NCBI GenBank assembly: GCA_039819065.1
Contig: JBCBSS010000125.1
Location: 1-24,198 of the forward strand
DNA: 24,198 bases
Source of the DNA: JBCBSS01 sp039819065
Lineage (GTDB): Bacteria; Bacteroidota; Bacteroidia; Cytophagales; Cyclobacteriaceae
Direction of reading: 5' to 3'
The position numbers were made by a program, and so were the translations under genes. Below the pieces are notes generated by a model. That model had not been told where the DNA came from, did no database searches, and saw only the letters and a list, made by a program, of their open reading frames with translations. Numbering within the stretch: position 1 is the stretch's first letter; each line of letters starts with the position of its first letter. Below are positions 7,337 to 14,671 of the stretch, in pieces.

Positions 7337-8059
7337 TTAGTTTCTGCGCTTAGATTCAAGCCATGTGTTGATGGTCGGGCCTCCAAGCATTGTTTTTGGC
7401 AGTTCTACTACCAAGGCCAATACATTGGTTCCAGCAAACGTATCTTCGGCATTCTCTGCATCCCGGAAACTGGTAGCGTATTCCATACCGAAGCGAGGAT
7501 CTTCGACTTCTAAACCAGCATTGTCACCAGCTCCGTTGACTACATCCCTGAATCGGAAGAAGTCTAGAAAGAAGGGGTCCTCTCGTGTACCAGCAAATAT
7601 CCTAACCCCATTGGATTCTCCGATGATCGGGTTGTCTCCGTAGGGTGTGACTTGCGCTTCCACACGCATACCGCCATTTTCAATTTGGCTATTCAATCCG
7701 GTAGAACCCGGTGCTGTAGGCCCGAAAACAATCACATTGCCATCTCTAAAAATGGCTTGAATGACAAGGTCTTCCAGAAAATCGCCATCATTGTCGATGT
7801 TGATCTCATACATCACATCTTTATCAAAACTAGCAGCACCACTAGCCGATGGAGCCGTTAAAGAGAGGACTGTAGCAACAAATACATAGTTGTCATCATT
7901 CTCACCGTCAAAGGCGTAGTAATCGGCTATATCTTCTACGGTGGTACCTTCTGCGAGTGTCCCGACGGCAGGCGCATCAATATGATCCGCTGCAATCAGG
8001 TATACTCCGCACATCGCCGCTATCACTACGGCAGGGACGATCAATAGTAATCTTTTCAT
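7337..8059 (-). CDS. DUF4331 family exported protein (N-terminal half type)
   Basis: A 240-residue protein starting at the ATG at 8059, which begins a signal peptide (MKRLLLIVPAVVIAAMCGVYLIA, then ADHIDAP); the frame extension to 8182 is rejected because it moves the signal inside the protein. The mature start DHIDAPAVG, followed by VEDIADYYAFDGEND and VMYEINIDNDGDFLEDLVIQ, matches the N-terminal signature of DUF4331, where acidic DNDGD loops suggest calcium or metal binding. The usual family length is much greater; this one ends after LVVELPKTMLGGPTINTWLES, where family members continue into the MGKPGINT segment found here in the next gene. It is the first gene of a probable three-gene operon (26 bases to the next). 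Function unknown. Confidence 0.9.
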   Translation of the reverse strand: MKRLLLIVPAVVIAAMCGVYLIAADHIDAPAVGTLAEGTTVEDIADYYAFDGENDDNYVFVATVLSLTAPSASGAASFDKDVMYEINIDNDGDFLEDLVIQAIFRDGNVIVFGPTAPGSTGLNSQIENGGMRVEAQVTPYGDNPIIGESNGVRIFAGTREDPFFLDFFRFRDVVNGAGDNAGLEVEDPRFGMEYATSFRDAENAEDTFAGTNVLALVVELPKTMLGGPTINTWLESKRRN

Positions 8060-8314
8060 TTTTGGTTTCTTAGTTTTTAAAATGTTTGGCAGACTTACGA
8101 AGCAGAAAGGAGTCTGGATTGCGAGTGAATAAAAAAATGAAAAGAGCAGGGAAATTTGTGAGGGAGATTTTTGCCCGTGCATGAAACGTTAATGGGTACG
8201 AAAGTAGCCCTTTTGCCTATGCATTAGCCTTTATTGGGCACGAAAGTAACTTTCGCGCCAGTGGAGCCAGTGGGGGTGATTATAAGACTAAAGATTAGGG
8301 TAATGTGCTTTCAG
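8060..8314. other. Upstream region of the DUF4331 operon
   Basis: Between the stop of the secreted helical protein and the DUF4331 start. I see no gene in it. It holds a direct repeat of an 18-base motif at 8191 and 8233 and a short palindrome at 8241-8255 (separate entry), which probably belong to the operon's promoter. There is no convincing terminator for the upstream gene; CCACTGG is repeated at 8258-8273 on the minus strand without a T tract. Confidence 0.5.
8191..8255 (-). promoter_or_regulatory. Repeated TACTTTCG boxes and CGAAAGT palindrome
   Basis: AATGGGTACGAAAGTAGC (8191-8208) recurs as ATTGGGCACGAAAGTAAC (8233-8250), 42 bases apart, about four helical turns. On the minus strand each gives TACTTTCG, one mismatch from the Bacteroidota -7 element TAnnTTTG. 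The second copy is part of CGAAAGT-A-ACTTTCG (8241-8255), a perfect palindrome with a one-base centre. No good -33 TTG is placed correctly, so either promoter or operator is possible. Confidence 0.4.
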
Positions 8315-9430
8315 CTATTCGGGTCGAAATACATTTTTGAGCCTGATTTCCATAAGGTCAATAAAATCCTGTTTCATCTCAGGCGATGCGTCTAAAACAG
8401 ACTGCCACTTCAATAAGAACTTCTCTTTTTCCCGGGAGATCAAATCAATAACCTCCGAAGCACTCAGGGATCGTTCATCGGCTACAAGGATTTGTTGAAT
8501 ATCGCTTTCCGTGTCTGTGTAGTTACGTTTAAATTCAGACTCCAAAAAGTTCTCAGTACTAAATTTTGTGAATGCATCCTCATAAGCCGCTGGAGTCGAA
8601 AGCAGTTCCATAATTTCTAAGGCGTTTCCAAATGTAAGATCAAGATCAGCTTGAAGTCGAACAATCAGGCTTTGTTTGTAGAGGTTGGTTTGAGATTTTA
8701 AATAGTCGTCGAGCTTGTTGTAAACTGTACCATATTGAAGTTCAAAACCCTCCTTAAATGCTTTTTTATCAGTCAATTTCTCGGGCAAATACACCCACTC
8801 ATACATTTTCAGGGTACTGGCCTGATTAAAATACCTAACGTCATTTGACAGTTGAAGCAATACGAACTTTTCAATTATATCCCTATGTTTCTTTTTGTTG
8901 TCAGCTTGGGCTGACTCGAGTATGGATTCCTTCTGAAGGGTCAATTCCAGAATCAATGGGTTGATGTTCTTCCAGATATTTCTCAAATCCTCATCCACAA
9001 GATACCTATATTTTTGACGCTTTTCGTCATCCTCAAAGTCCTCAAACACCGCCATGTTAGTATTGAGCTCAATGGCAAGCTGCTTCACTTTATCAATCTT
9101 ACTAAAGATTTTGGCTATCCTCTGCTGATCAGTATCATCAAAAGAAAGGGACTCTTGTCTTTCGATGTTCTCAACCTTAAGACTTGGGATTTCAACATGC
9201 ACTATGTATTCTATTTCTTCATGGTTCATTGAGAGTGAATACATTCTTAATAGAGAGACTAGGTAAAGTCGGTTATTCACATCTCTTACCCGGTATAGAA
9301 AGTCTAACTGTTCAACCACATTTTCCAGTTTGGGGCCTTTTGGTTTAGCGAAGGCACAAGCATTCTGGCCGAAGGCAATGAATAATGTAAAGCAAAGTGT
9401 TAGGGCCTGATACTTGAGATTTGATTTCAT
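8315..9430 (-). CDS. Secreted helical protein of unknown function
   Basis: Not recognised. The ATG at 9430 gives a signal peptide (MKSNLKYQALTLCFTLFIAF, cleavage near NACAFA|KPKG) and 371 residues; the frame runs to 9508, but those codons overlap the predicted -7 box at 9473-9480. The mature protein is almost all charged helix, rich in Glu, Lys, Asp and Leu, with no transmembrane segment, Cys pair or catalytic motif. Hydrophobic heptads around residues 95-185 and 250-290 suggest a long helical bundle. It is likely periplasmic. The gene is divergent from the GIN-domain lipoprotein and could share control through the 163-base spacer. Downstream lies the DUF4331 operon in the same direction, 255 bases away, so probably a separate transcript. 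Confidence 0.75.
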   Translation of the reverse strand: MKSNLKYQALTLCFTLFIAFGQNACAFAKPKGPKLENVVEQLDFLYRVRDVNNRLYLVSLLRMYSLSMNHEEIEYIVHVEIPSLKVENIERQESLSFDDTDQQRIAKIFSKIDKVKQLAIELNTNMAVFEDFEDDEKRQKYRYLVDEDLRNIWKNINPLILELTLQKESILESAQADNKKKHRDIIEKFVLLQLSNDVRYFNQASTLKMYEWVYLPEKLTDKKAFKEGFELQYGTVYNKLDDYLKSQTNLYKQSLIVRLQADLDLTFGNALEIMELLSTPAAYEDAFTKFSTENFLESEFKRNYTDTESDIQQILVADERSLSASEVIDLISREKEKFLLKWQSVLDASPEMKQDFIDLMEIRLKNVFRPE

Positions 9431-9472
9431 AGATAAGGTTGTTGTGTTAAATAACTCACAGTCATTGGGCAA

Positions 9473-9480
9473 CAAATATA
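9473..9480 (-). promoter_or_regulatory. Candidate -7 element of the secreted helical protein gene
   Basis: The minus strand reads TATATTTG, an exact match to the Bacteroidota -7 consensus TAnnTTTG, 43 bases before the chosen ATG. No matching -33 TTG is seen at 19-22 bases, so the call rests on one box. It supports the downstream start at 9430 over 9508. Confidence 0.4.
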
Positions 9481-9593
9481 ACAGTCGGGTGATAATACTC
9501 ATCTCCACTGGTGATGAATAATATTTGTCAATTGGAAACCATTGGCATATTTACTCGTCTTTACCCATATTGAATGACCTTAGACCAACACTG

Positions 9594-10268
9594 ATGAAAA
9601 AGCTACTCCTACTTCTCAATTGGCTAGTGATATGCTTAGCCATAAGCTTCGTCGGCTGTGATGATGATCCGGATGACGAATGTGTAGATGCTTCTGGCCC
9701 AATAGTCTCAGAATCCAGGAACTTATCCAGCTTTCATAGTATCAGGCTTGAAGGTATTGGCAATGTCTTGCTCACCCAAGGCCCAATCCAATCTTTGCGT
9801 ATTGAAAGCACTGCAGCAATCATATCAAGGCTTCAAACGGCCGTATCAAATGAGCAACTTACCATTTCCCTTCAAGGGTGTGTAGACGGTTCTATCCCTC
9901 AATTGGACATTTTTATAGTCATACCGGATATTGAACTGCTGACGCTGCAAGGTGTGGGAAACATAAGTGCTCAAAACGATTTCAAAGAGGGTTTCATCGG
10001 TGTTGACCTCAACGGCGTCGGAAGTATTAGCTTGAGGGGTGAAGCTGAAACATTAGATGTGCTAAGTTCTGGGGTTGGCAGTCTTATGGCTTTCGATATG
10101 ACGACAGAGACTTGTGATGTGCGTTTGACTGGTGTCGGTAATGTGGAGGTTACTGTGACTAATGATCTGGCCGTAGTGATCAGTGGTGCAGGAAGCGTGA
10201 GGTATAAGGGCACTCCTAACATCACTAGCAACATTTCAGGAGTGGGAAGCCTGATAAATGCTAATTAA
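9594..10268 (+). CDS. GIN-domain (DUF2807) lipoprotein
   Basis: A 224-residue lipoprotein. The ATG at 9594 starts a lipoprotein signal (MKKLLLLLNWLVICLAISFVGC, lipobox FVGC, then acidic DDDPDDE); the upstream frame to 9525 is not needed. The mature part is a right-handed beta-helix of the head GIN domain family: recurring turns GIGN, GVGN, GVGS, GVGS, GVGN, GAGS and GVGS at about every 20 residues from residue 54 to 220, each between short hydrophobic strands. SSFHSIRLEGIGNVLLTQG is the typical opening. Such proteins are common in Bacteroidota and proposed to be surface or adhesion related; no activity is known. It is divergent from the secreted helical gene and tail-to-tail with the small secreted protein gene, 50 bases away. 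Confidence 0.9.
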   Translation: MKKLLLLLNWLVICLAISFVGCDDDPDDECVDASGPIVSESRNLSSFHSIRLEGIGNVLLTQGPIQSLRIESTAAIISRLQTAVSNEQLTISLQGCVDGSIPQLDIFIVIPDIELLTLQGVGNISAQNDFKEGFIGVDLNGVGSISLRGEAETLDVLSSGVGSLMAFDMTTETCDVRLTGVGNVEVTVTNDLAVVISGAGSVRYKGTPNITSNISGVGSLINAN

Positions 10269-10318
10269 AACTTATTGACCGTTCTGAATAGAAGTTGGTT
10301 CCTAAGGCTCAACCATGG

Positions 10319-10744
10319 TTACTTGGCACCAACTCTGGTAAACACCAGCGTATCATCATTATCAAAGCTGTCTGGACGCCCCTTGCCCTTAGCGTCAGCC
10401 ACCATTCTCATTTTATGCTTCTCTGGAAAGTCAAATATACCCAACGCGGCCTCGGTAGTTCCTGATTCCAGTTCAGTGAGTATGATATCAATATGGGCAG
10501 GAGAAAAACTGTAGTCTGTTTTGTAAGTCATACTATGTAACTTACCTTCTTTCTCAAAAGACTCACCGCCAAACTTCTCACCTTCCATTTCGACCATCAT
10601 ATAGCCCTTCTTACCAAAGGTCATAACGATCTTCTTACCTTTCTTTTCTGTTGCCTCCCATGTACCTATGTGCTTGTTTTTAGCCTTGTAGAATGAGGAC
10701 AAAATAACAATCGAAAGTAATAGGGTCACCAAACGTAAGTTCAT
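10319..10744 (-). CDS. Small secreted protein, lipocalin-like (tentative)
   Basis: 141 residues with an N-terminal signal (MNLRLVTLLLSIVILSSFYKA). The mature part begins HIGTWEATEKKGKKIVMTFGKKGYMMVEM, a pattern common to small beta-barrel lipocalin-like or META-like secreted proteins: an initial G-T-W strand followed by alternating strands and a final strand DTLVFTRVG. No Cys and no catalytic residues. It lies tail-to-tail with the GIN-domain lipoprotein and 58 bases after the GH32 stop in the same direction, so it might be the last gene of the sugar operon, although nothing in it suggests carbohydrate use. Fold assignment is inference. Confidence 0.75.
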   Translation of the reverse strand: MNLRLVTLLLSIVILSSFYKAKNKHIGTWEATEKKGKKIVMTFGKKGYMMVEMEGEKFGGESFEKEGKLHSMTYKTDYSFSPAHIDIILTELESGTTEAALGIFDFPEKHKMRMVADAKGKGRPDSFDNDDTLVFTRVGAK

Positions 10745-10802
10745 AATTGAATATTGATTTTAATTTTATCTTGAACTATTACCGATCTGCCCTATCCCCG
10801 GA

Positions 10803-12377
10803 TTACCAAATACGGTTGAGATGACTCAGGGTAACATTGACAGGTAGATTCTCCCCTCCGGTTCTTAATAATTCTATTTTGTCATATGGTACATCTGGAA
10901 AATAGACAGCAGTCATGGCAGTTCTACCTCCATAGTCAAACAGTTCTACTGAAGAATGATCCAGGTAAACCTGCATTTGCCATTCCTTAGAGGGACGCAG
11001 CTCACCATGGATTACCTTGGCGAAACCGTCATGAAAGGAAGATTCACCGGCGTTCGTTCTATCAATATAATACAATTGCTGGTCTACATCTAATCCAACA
11101 AGCAATTGTTGACCTCGGCTATTGGACATTTTAAGCTCGACTTTGCCAGTGATAGGTGTGCTTAGAGAAAGGTCTATTTTGTACAAATGTCTACCTGGTT
11201 CATCGGCCAATATTGTGGATACATCCTTGAACAATTCTATTTCTATCAAGGTGTCCTTCAATGTTAAGGCCTCTAATTCACGAACCGGCTTAGATCTCAG
11301 CTCATACTGAGCACCTTCTTTATGAAGGGTTAGTTCCCTAGGCAAAGTCATGGCGCTTCTCCATTTCTCAGTTGGCACCACCTGAGCGTATTGCCAATTA
11401 CTCATCCAGCCCATTGCAAGCCTTCTACCATCTGACTCAGGAACATCTGACCATGTAACCATGGCATAATTGTCAGTACCATAGTCTGCCCATTGTTGTT
11501 TTTCCGGGTCTGCTTCAAAGACCTCGCCATCAAAGTCACCGACAAAATAACCGGTCGCTGTACCACCATTGGGCGCTTTCTTTTGAATACTTAGGATCAA
11601 CACCCATTTTGTCTCGCCTGTACCTGCCACTTTCATAGGGAATAGGTCGGGGCACTCCCAAAGTCTATCATCGCCTGCTATACCAAACTCCGAAGCATAA
11701 GTCCAACGCTTCAGGTCCGGGGAATGGTAAATCATCACTTTATCATAAGCAGCCAACACCATGACCCACTTTTGGCTAGGCGCATGCCATATTACTTTAG
11801 GGTCCCTGAAGTCTTTTATACCTGGATTCGGAATGACGGGATTACCTTTATATTTAATCCATGTACGGCCTTTGTCGTTAGAATAGGCAATCGATTGGTA
11901 TTGAAAATCAATGCTGCCGGAACGCTCACCGTGAATATCATGGTGGGTGAACATAGCTACTAGTGGAGGTTTGCCATGCTCCCCAAAACCACTGGTGTTA
12001 TTGACATCCACCACGGCACTGCCAGAGAATATATAGCCCAATGAATCAGGGTATAGGGCGATAGGCAGGTGTTCCCAATGCACCAAGTCCTTGGTAACAG
12101 CATGTCCCCAATGCATTGGCCCCCAAACAGTAGAATCCGGATAGTATTGATAGAATAAATGATACTCGCCGTCATAATAGACCATGCCATTCGGATCATT
12201 CATCCAGTGGGCAGCGGGTGAGAAATGGAATTGAGGCCGGTGTTGCTCCTGGTAAATAGCACTATCAGGTTGAACCGCAGCCTCTTTGTGTTCAGACACT
12301 TGCGATTGGCATCCGTAGAATGAAACCGTAATGAATATCCAAAGGGCACACAATCCTATTCTGTATCTATAACCCAT
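10803..12377 (-). CDS. Glycoside hydrolase family 32 lipoprotein (levanase/inulinase/invertase type)
   Basis: A 524-residue lipoprotein starting at the ATG at 12377, giving the lipobox FYGC (Cys23); the longer frame to 12431 overlaps the transporter gene and lacks a signal at its start. The five-bladed propeller carries the full GH32 set: WMNDPNG (nucleophile Asp61), FRDPKVIW (transition-state Asp192) and ECPDLF (acid/base Glu241), with SAMTLPRELT closing the domain. The C-terminal beta sandwich (about 355-524) ends with VYLDHSSVELFDYGG. It hydrolyses beta-fructosides (levan, inulin or sucrose); which one cannot be told. The N-terminal lipid anchors it in the envelope, near its porter. It begins 13 bases after the transporter stop, so the two are co-transcribed. 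No SusC/SusD pair accompanies it. Confidence 0.95.
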   Translation of the reverse strand: MGYRYRIGLCALWIFITVSFYGCQSQVSEHKEAAVQPDSAIYQEQHRPQFHFSPAAHWMNDPNGMVYYDGEYHLFYQYYPDSTVWGPMHWGHAVTKDLVHWEHLPIALYPDSLGYIFSGSAVVDVNNTSGFGEHGKPPLVAMFTHHDIHGERSGSIDFQYQSIAYSNDKGRTWIKYKGNPVIPNPGIKDFRDPKVIWHAPSQKWVMVLAAYDKVMIYHSPDLKRWTYASEFGIAGDDRLWECPDLFPMKVAGTGETKWVLILSIQKKAPNGGTATGYFVGDFDGEVFEADPEKQQWADYGTDNYAMVTWSDVPESDGRRLAMGWMSNWQYAQVVPTEKWRSAMTLPRELTLHKEGAQYELRSKPVRELEALTLKDTLIEIELFKDVSTILADEPGRHLYKIDLSLSTPITGKVELKMSNSRGQQLLVGLDVDQQLYYIDRTNAGESSFHDGFAKVIHGELRPSKEWQMQVYLDHSSVELFDYGGRTAMTAVYFPDVPYDKIELLRTGGENLPVNVTLSHLNRIW

Positions 12378-12390
12378 ATTAAAGCGCGGT

Positions 12391-13740
12391 TTATTCCGGT
12401 TTACCGGATAGTATTTCTTCCAGTTCTTCAAGGCTTTTGCCCTTGGTTTCTGGCATAATGAAGATGGTAAAAAGGAACTGAAACATCATCATGACCGCGA
12501 AAAAAGCGAATATGATCCAAGGATCATCTTTGAGCAAACCTTGCTTCTCGTCCAAGAATACTGGTGTAAGCAGTGTAATTAAGGCCGCAAAAACCCAGTG
12601 TGTACCCGACCCGAAAGATTGCCCAAAGGCGCGTACCTTGTTCGGAAATATTTCCGATATAAAAACCCAGATTACCGCTCCCTGACCTATGGCGTGCGCG
12701 GCTATGAAAACCAGAATGAAGGTCAATAAAAGCGCGGATCCGGCTTCCGTCTTGAAAGCATAAGCCACCATGCCCAACCCTATGATGTACCCTATCGAAC
12801 CAATGATCATCAACGTTCTACGGCCCATTCTATCAATAAGCGCCATACCCATCAAAGTGAATATCAGGTTAACCGCACCGATCGAAATAGAGCTGAGTAG
12901 GGATTCTTTGGCGGCCAAGCCTGCCCTCTCCAGAATTTCAGGGGCGTAATACAGGATAAAGTTGATACCGGAAAGCTGGTTGAAGAAAGCCAGTAAAAAA
13001 GCCAGGGTAATCGGAAAGGCCAACCTCTTAGTAAAGAACCTCGTCTTTTCGAGCTTTTGAACTGATAGCTTAATATCCTGTATGGCTTTTTCTACGTTCT
13101 CCACTTGTATTAGTCGAAGTACTTCCCGGGCTTTGTTTTCATCATTATTGTGTAGTACCAACCATCTGGGACTATTAGGAATGGAAGGTACCATGAAACA
13201 ATAGGCTATGGCAGGTAATGCTTCAGCCCCTAGCATCAATCGCCAGTCAATGTTACCACCGACACCTTCCAATAGGTAGTTGCTGAAATAGGCCACAAAA
13301 ATGCCAAACACAATCATAAACTGGTAGGTGGCCACCATTCTACCACGTCGAAAGCTTGGCGCTATTTCCGAAATGTAAGTAGGTGCGGTAACACTGGAAG
13401 CGCCAACTCCCAGTCCACCGATGAAGCGGAAAAATGAAAAACTGTAAGGATCAGGCGCTAAAGCAGAACCGAGGGCTGAAACAGCATATAACACACCGAT
13501 CCAAAACAGGGTCTTCTTTCTTCCCAACTTGTTGGTGGGATAACCGGCAAAAAGGGCACCAATCACTGTACCCCAAAGTGCCATCGACATGATAAAGATA
13601 CCGTGAAACCAGGGTGAAGTATTCCAAAGATCTTTGATGGGCTGGTTAGCTCCTGATATGACTACGGTGTCGAATCCAAAAAGAAAACCTGCCATGGCAA
13701 CGGTGGCAGTCCAAATGAAGAGCGCATTTTTGTGGGCCAT
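12391..13740 (-). CDS. MFS sugar porter (fructose/sucrose type by context)
   Basis: 449 residues with 12 predicted membrane helices. Sugar porter family signatures are present: FGFD (21-24) in helix 1, KLGRKK (71-76) in loop 2-3, R(F)IGGLGVGASS in helix 4, QLSGIN (255-260) in helix 7, DRMGRR (303-308), SEIFP (362) and the C-terminal PETKGKSLEE (430-439). The usual PESPRWL reads PNSPRWL (188-194), losing the acidic residue. The porter imports a sugar by proton symport across the inner membrane. The GH32 gene follows after 13 bases, so the substrate is probably fructose or sucrose released by it. It starts at ATG 13740, and a 105-base spacer separates it from the upstream secreted protein gene. 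Confidence 0.95.
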   Translation of the reverse strand: MAHKNALFIWTATVAMAGFLFGFDTVVISGANQPIKDLWNTSPWFHGIFIMSMALWGTVIGALFAGYPTNKLGRKKTLFWIGVLYAVSALGSALAPDPYSFSFFRFIGGLGVGASSVTAPTYISEIAPSFRRGRMVATYQFMIVFGIFVAYFSNYLLEGVGGNIDWRLMLGAEALPAIAYCFMVPSIPNSPRWLVLHNNDENKAREVLRLIQVENVEKAIQDIKLSVQKLEKTRFFTKRLAFPITLAFLLAFFNQLSGINFILYYAPEILERAGLAAKESLLSSISIGAVNLIFTLMGMALIDRMGRRTLMIIGSIGYIIGLGMVAYAFKTEAGSALLLTFILVFIAAHAIGQGAVIWVFISEIFPNKVRAFGQSFGSGTHWVFAALITLLTPVFLDEKQGLLKDDPWIIFAFFAVMMMFQFLFTIFIMPETKGKSLEELEEILSGKPE

Positions 13741-13845
13741 TCGCTCAAATTATAGAAAATGGCTGATTATTAAAAACTAGTTAGCCGTTCAGACAGGTTT
13801 AACTTGGTGATCATCTCGCTTCTATTGGGCTTAAGGCAAGTACAA

Positions 13846-14268
13846 TTAACCAGGTTTAATGAAAAAGTGAAACGTTTGCGCCTTACTTTGTTCTTCAGGT
13901 TGGTATTGTATAATGACTTTAACCATGTCTTCGGTCTCGTCTACATAGCTATCTACAAATTCAAGTCCCCTAGTTCGTCTGGTATTTTGAGGTTTGGTTT
14001 TCTGTAGTAGGCTATCCCCGAGATAGCTCTCAACAAACACCTCACGTCCAATTGCACTGGCATTGGTAAGGTTTATTCTGTACACCCTGAAGTATGGGTT
14101 TCCATTACGGGCAAAATAGCTGAGCGTATCGCCATGGCTTACAGACTTGAAGAATTTATGGGTCTCTCCGCTGCGGCGATACATCAAGGAGACACTTGCT
14201 TTCAAATCCGCATCTTGAAAACTTAAAAGGGATGAGATAAATAGAATAGTAGAAAATAAAATAGCCAT
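13846..14268 (-). CDS. Small exported hypothetical protein
   Basis: 140 residues with a short hydrophobic N-terminus (MAILFSTILFISSLLSF, then QDADLKAS). The n-region lacks a positive charge; basic residues (RFERTTYL) occur in frame just upstream, without an ATG, so a non-ATG earlier start is possible. The mature part is beta-rich (ASVSLMYRRSGETHKF, GDTLSYFARNGNPYFRVYRINLT, MVKVIIQYQP, AQTFHFFIKPG), without Cys or catalytic motif. I do not recognise the family. Probably periplasmic or surface located. The gene stands alone: 105 bases before the MFS start in the same direction and 403 bases from the next gene upstream. Confidence 0.7.
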   Translation of the reverse strand: MAILFSTILFISSLLSFQDADLKASVSLMYRRSGETHKFFKSVSHGDTLSYFARNGNPYFRVYRINLTNASAIGREVFVESYLGDSLLQKTKPQNTRRTRGLEFVDSYVDETEDMVKVIIQYQPEEQSKAQTFHFFIKPG

Positions 14269-14671
14269 TAGGTAAGTCGTTCTTTCAAATCTAAAAATCA
14301 GATTTTTTCTAGAATCTTCAAAATCAATAAAATCTCACCTGCGAGCCAAAAAGTGAAATAGGGTATACAACATTCGTACTATTAACATCAAACCGGCGTT
14401 CTATCCAAATGAAACAAGAAAAAACAAGTCTAAAAGTCATCGAATCAAGCGATTTGATACTGACAAGAAAAGAAAGGTCTCAGCTACGAGCCGGGTATAG
14501 TTTTACGGAAGGCGATAGATCTAATACAGAAAACTCTACTTTTTCATCGTAAGAACAGTGTTTTTTTGATTGTACGTTCTTGTCTCAAAGTTACTATGTC
14601 TTAAACTTTGCTCAGATTTTCATTTAAGTGTACCTAAGACTTTAGGGATATATCGAAAATGGTATTTCTGC
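14269..14671. other. 403-base spacer between divergent or solitary genes
   Basis: No established gene. Besides the 47-codon ORF it has small inverted repeats: AAGAAC / GTTCTT around 14551-14580, CAAAGTT / AACTTTG at 14586-14592 and 14604-14610, and CCTAA-GACT-TTAGG near 14632-14645. Any of these could help end transcription of the CARDB protein gene (minus) or of the small ORF (plus), but none has a strong T tract. Confidence 0.45.
14409..14552 (+). CDS. Possible 47-residue peptide gene
   Basis: In the 403-base spacer the plus strand has an ATG at 14409 and TAA at 14550-14552. The peptide is hydrophilic. Residues 1-17 (MKQEKTSLKVIESSDLI) are followed by LTRKERSQLRAG (18-29), which resembles the end of bacteroidotal ribosomal-peptide leaders (L-S/T-R-x-E-x..x-x-G), then a Ser/Thr/Glu-rich tail YSFTEGDRSNTENSTFSS. 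There is no Cys. It is oriented opposite to both neighbours, so it would need its own promoter; I see no clear one. No modification enzyme or transporter is adjacent. It may be chance, given AT-rich DNA, but codon use looks natural. Confidence 0.3.
   Translation: MKQEKTSLKVIESSDLILTRKERSQLRAGYSFTEGDRSNTENSTFSS

Noticed and set aside
7310..7337. DUF4331 split as a simple frameshift of one gene
   Set aside because: The second gene has its own ATG, complete lipoprotein signal and an added PKD domain, so it is a separate gene and not a broken continuation.
12378..12431. Upstream extension of the GH32 gene overlapping the porter gene
   Set aside because: The start at 12377 gives a proper lipoprotein signal and a normal 13-base operon gap.
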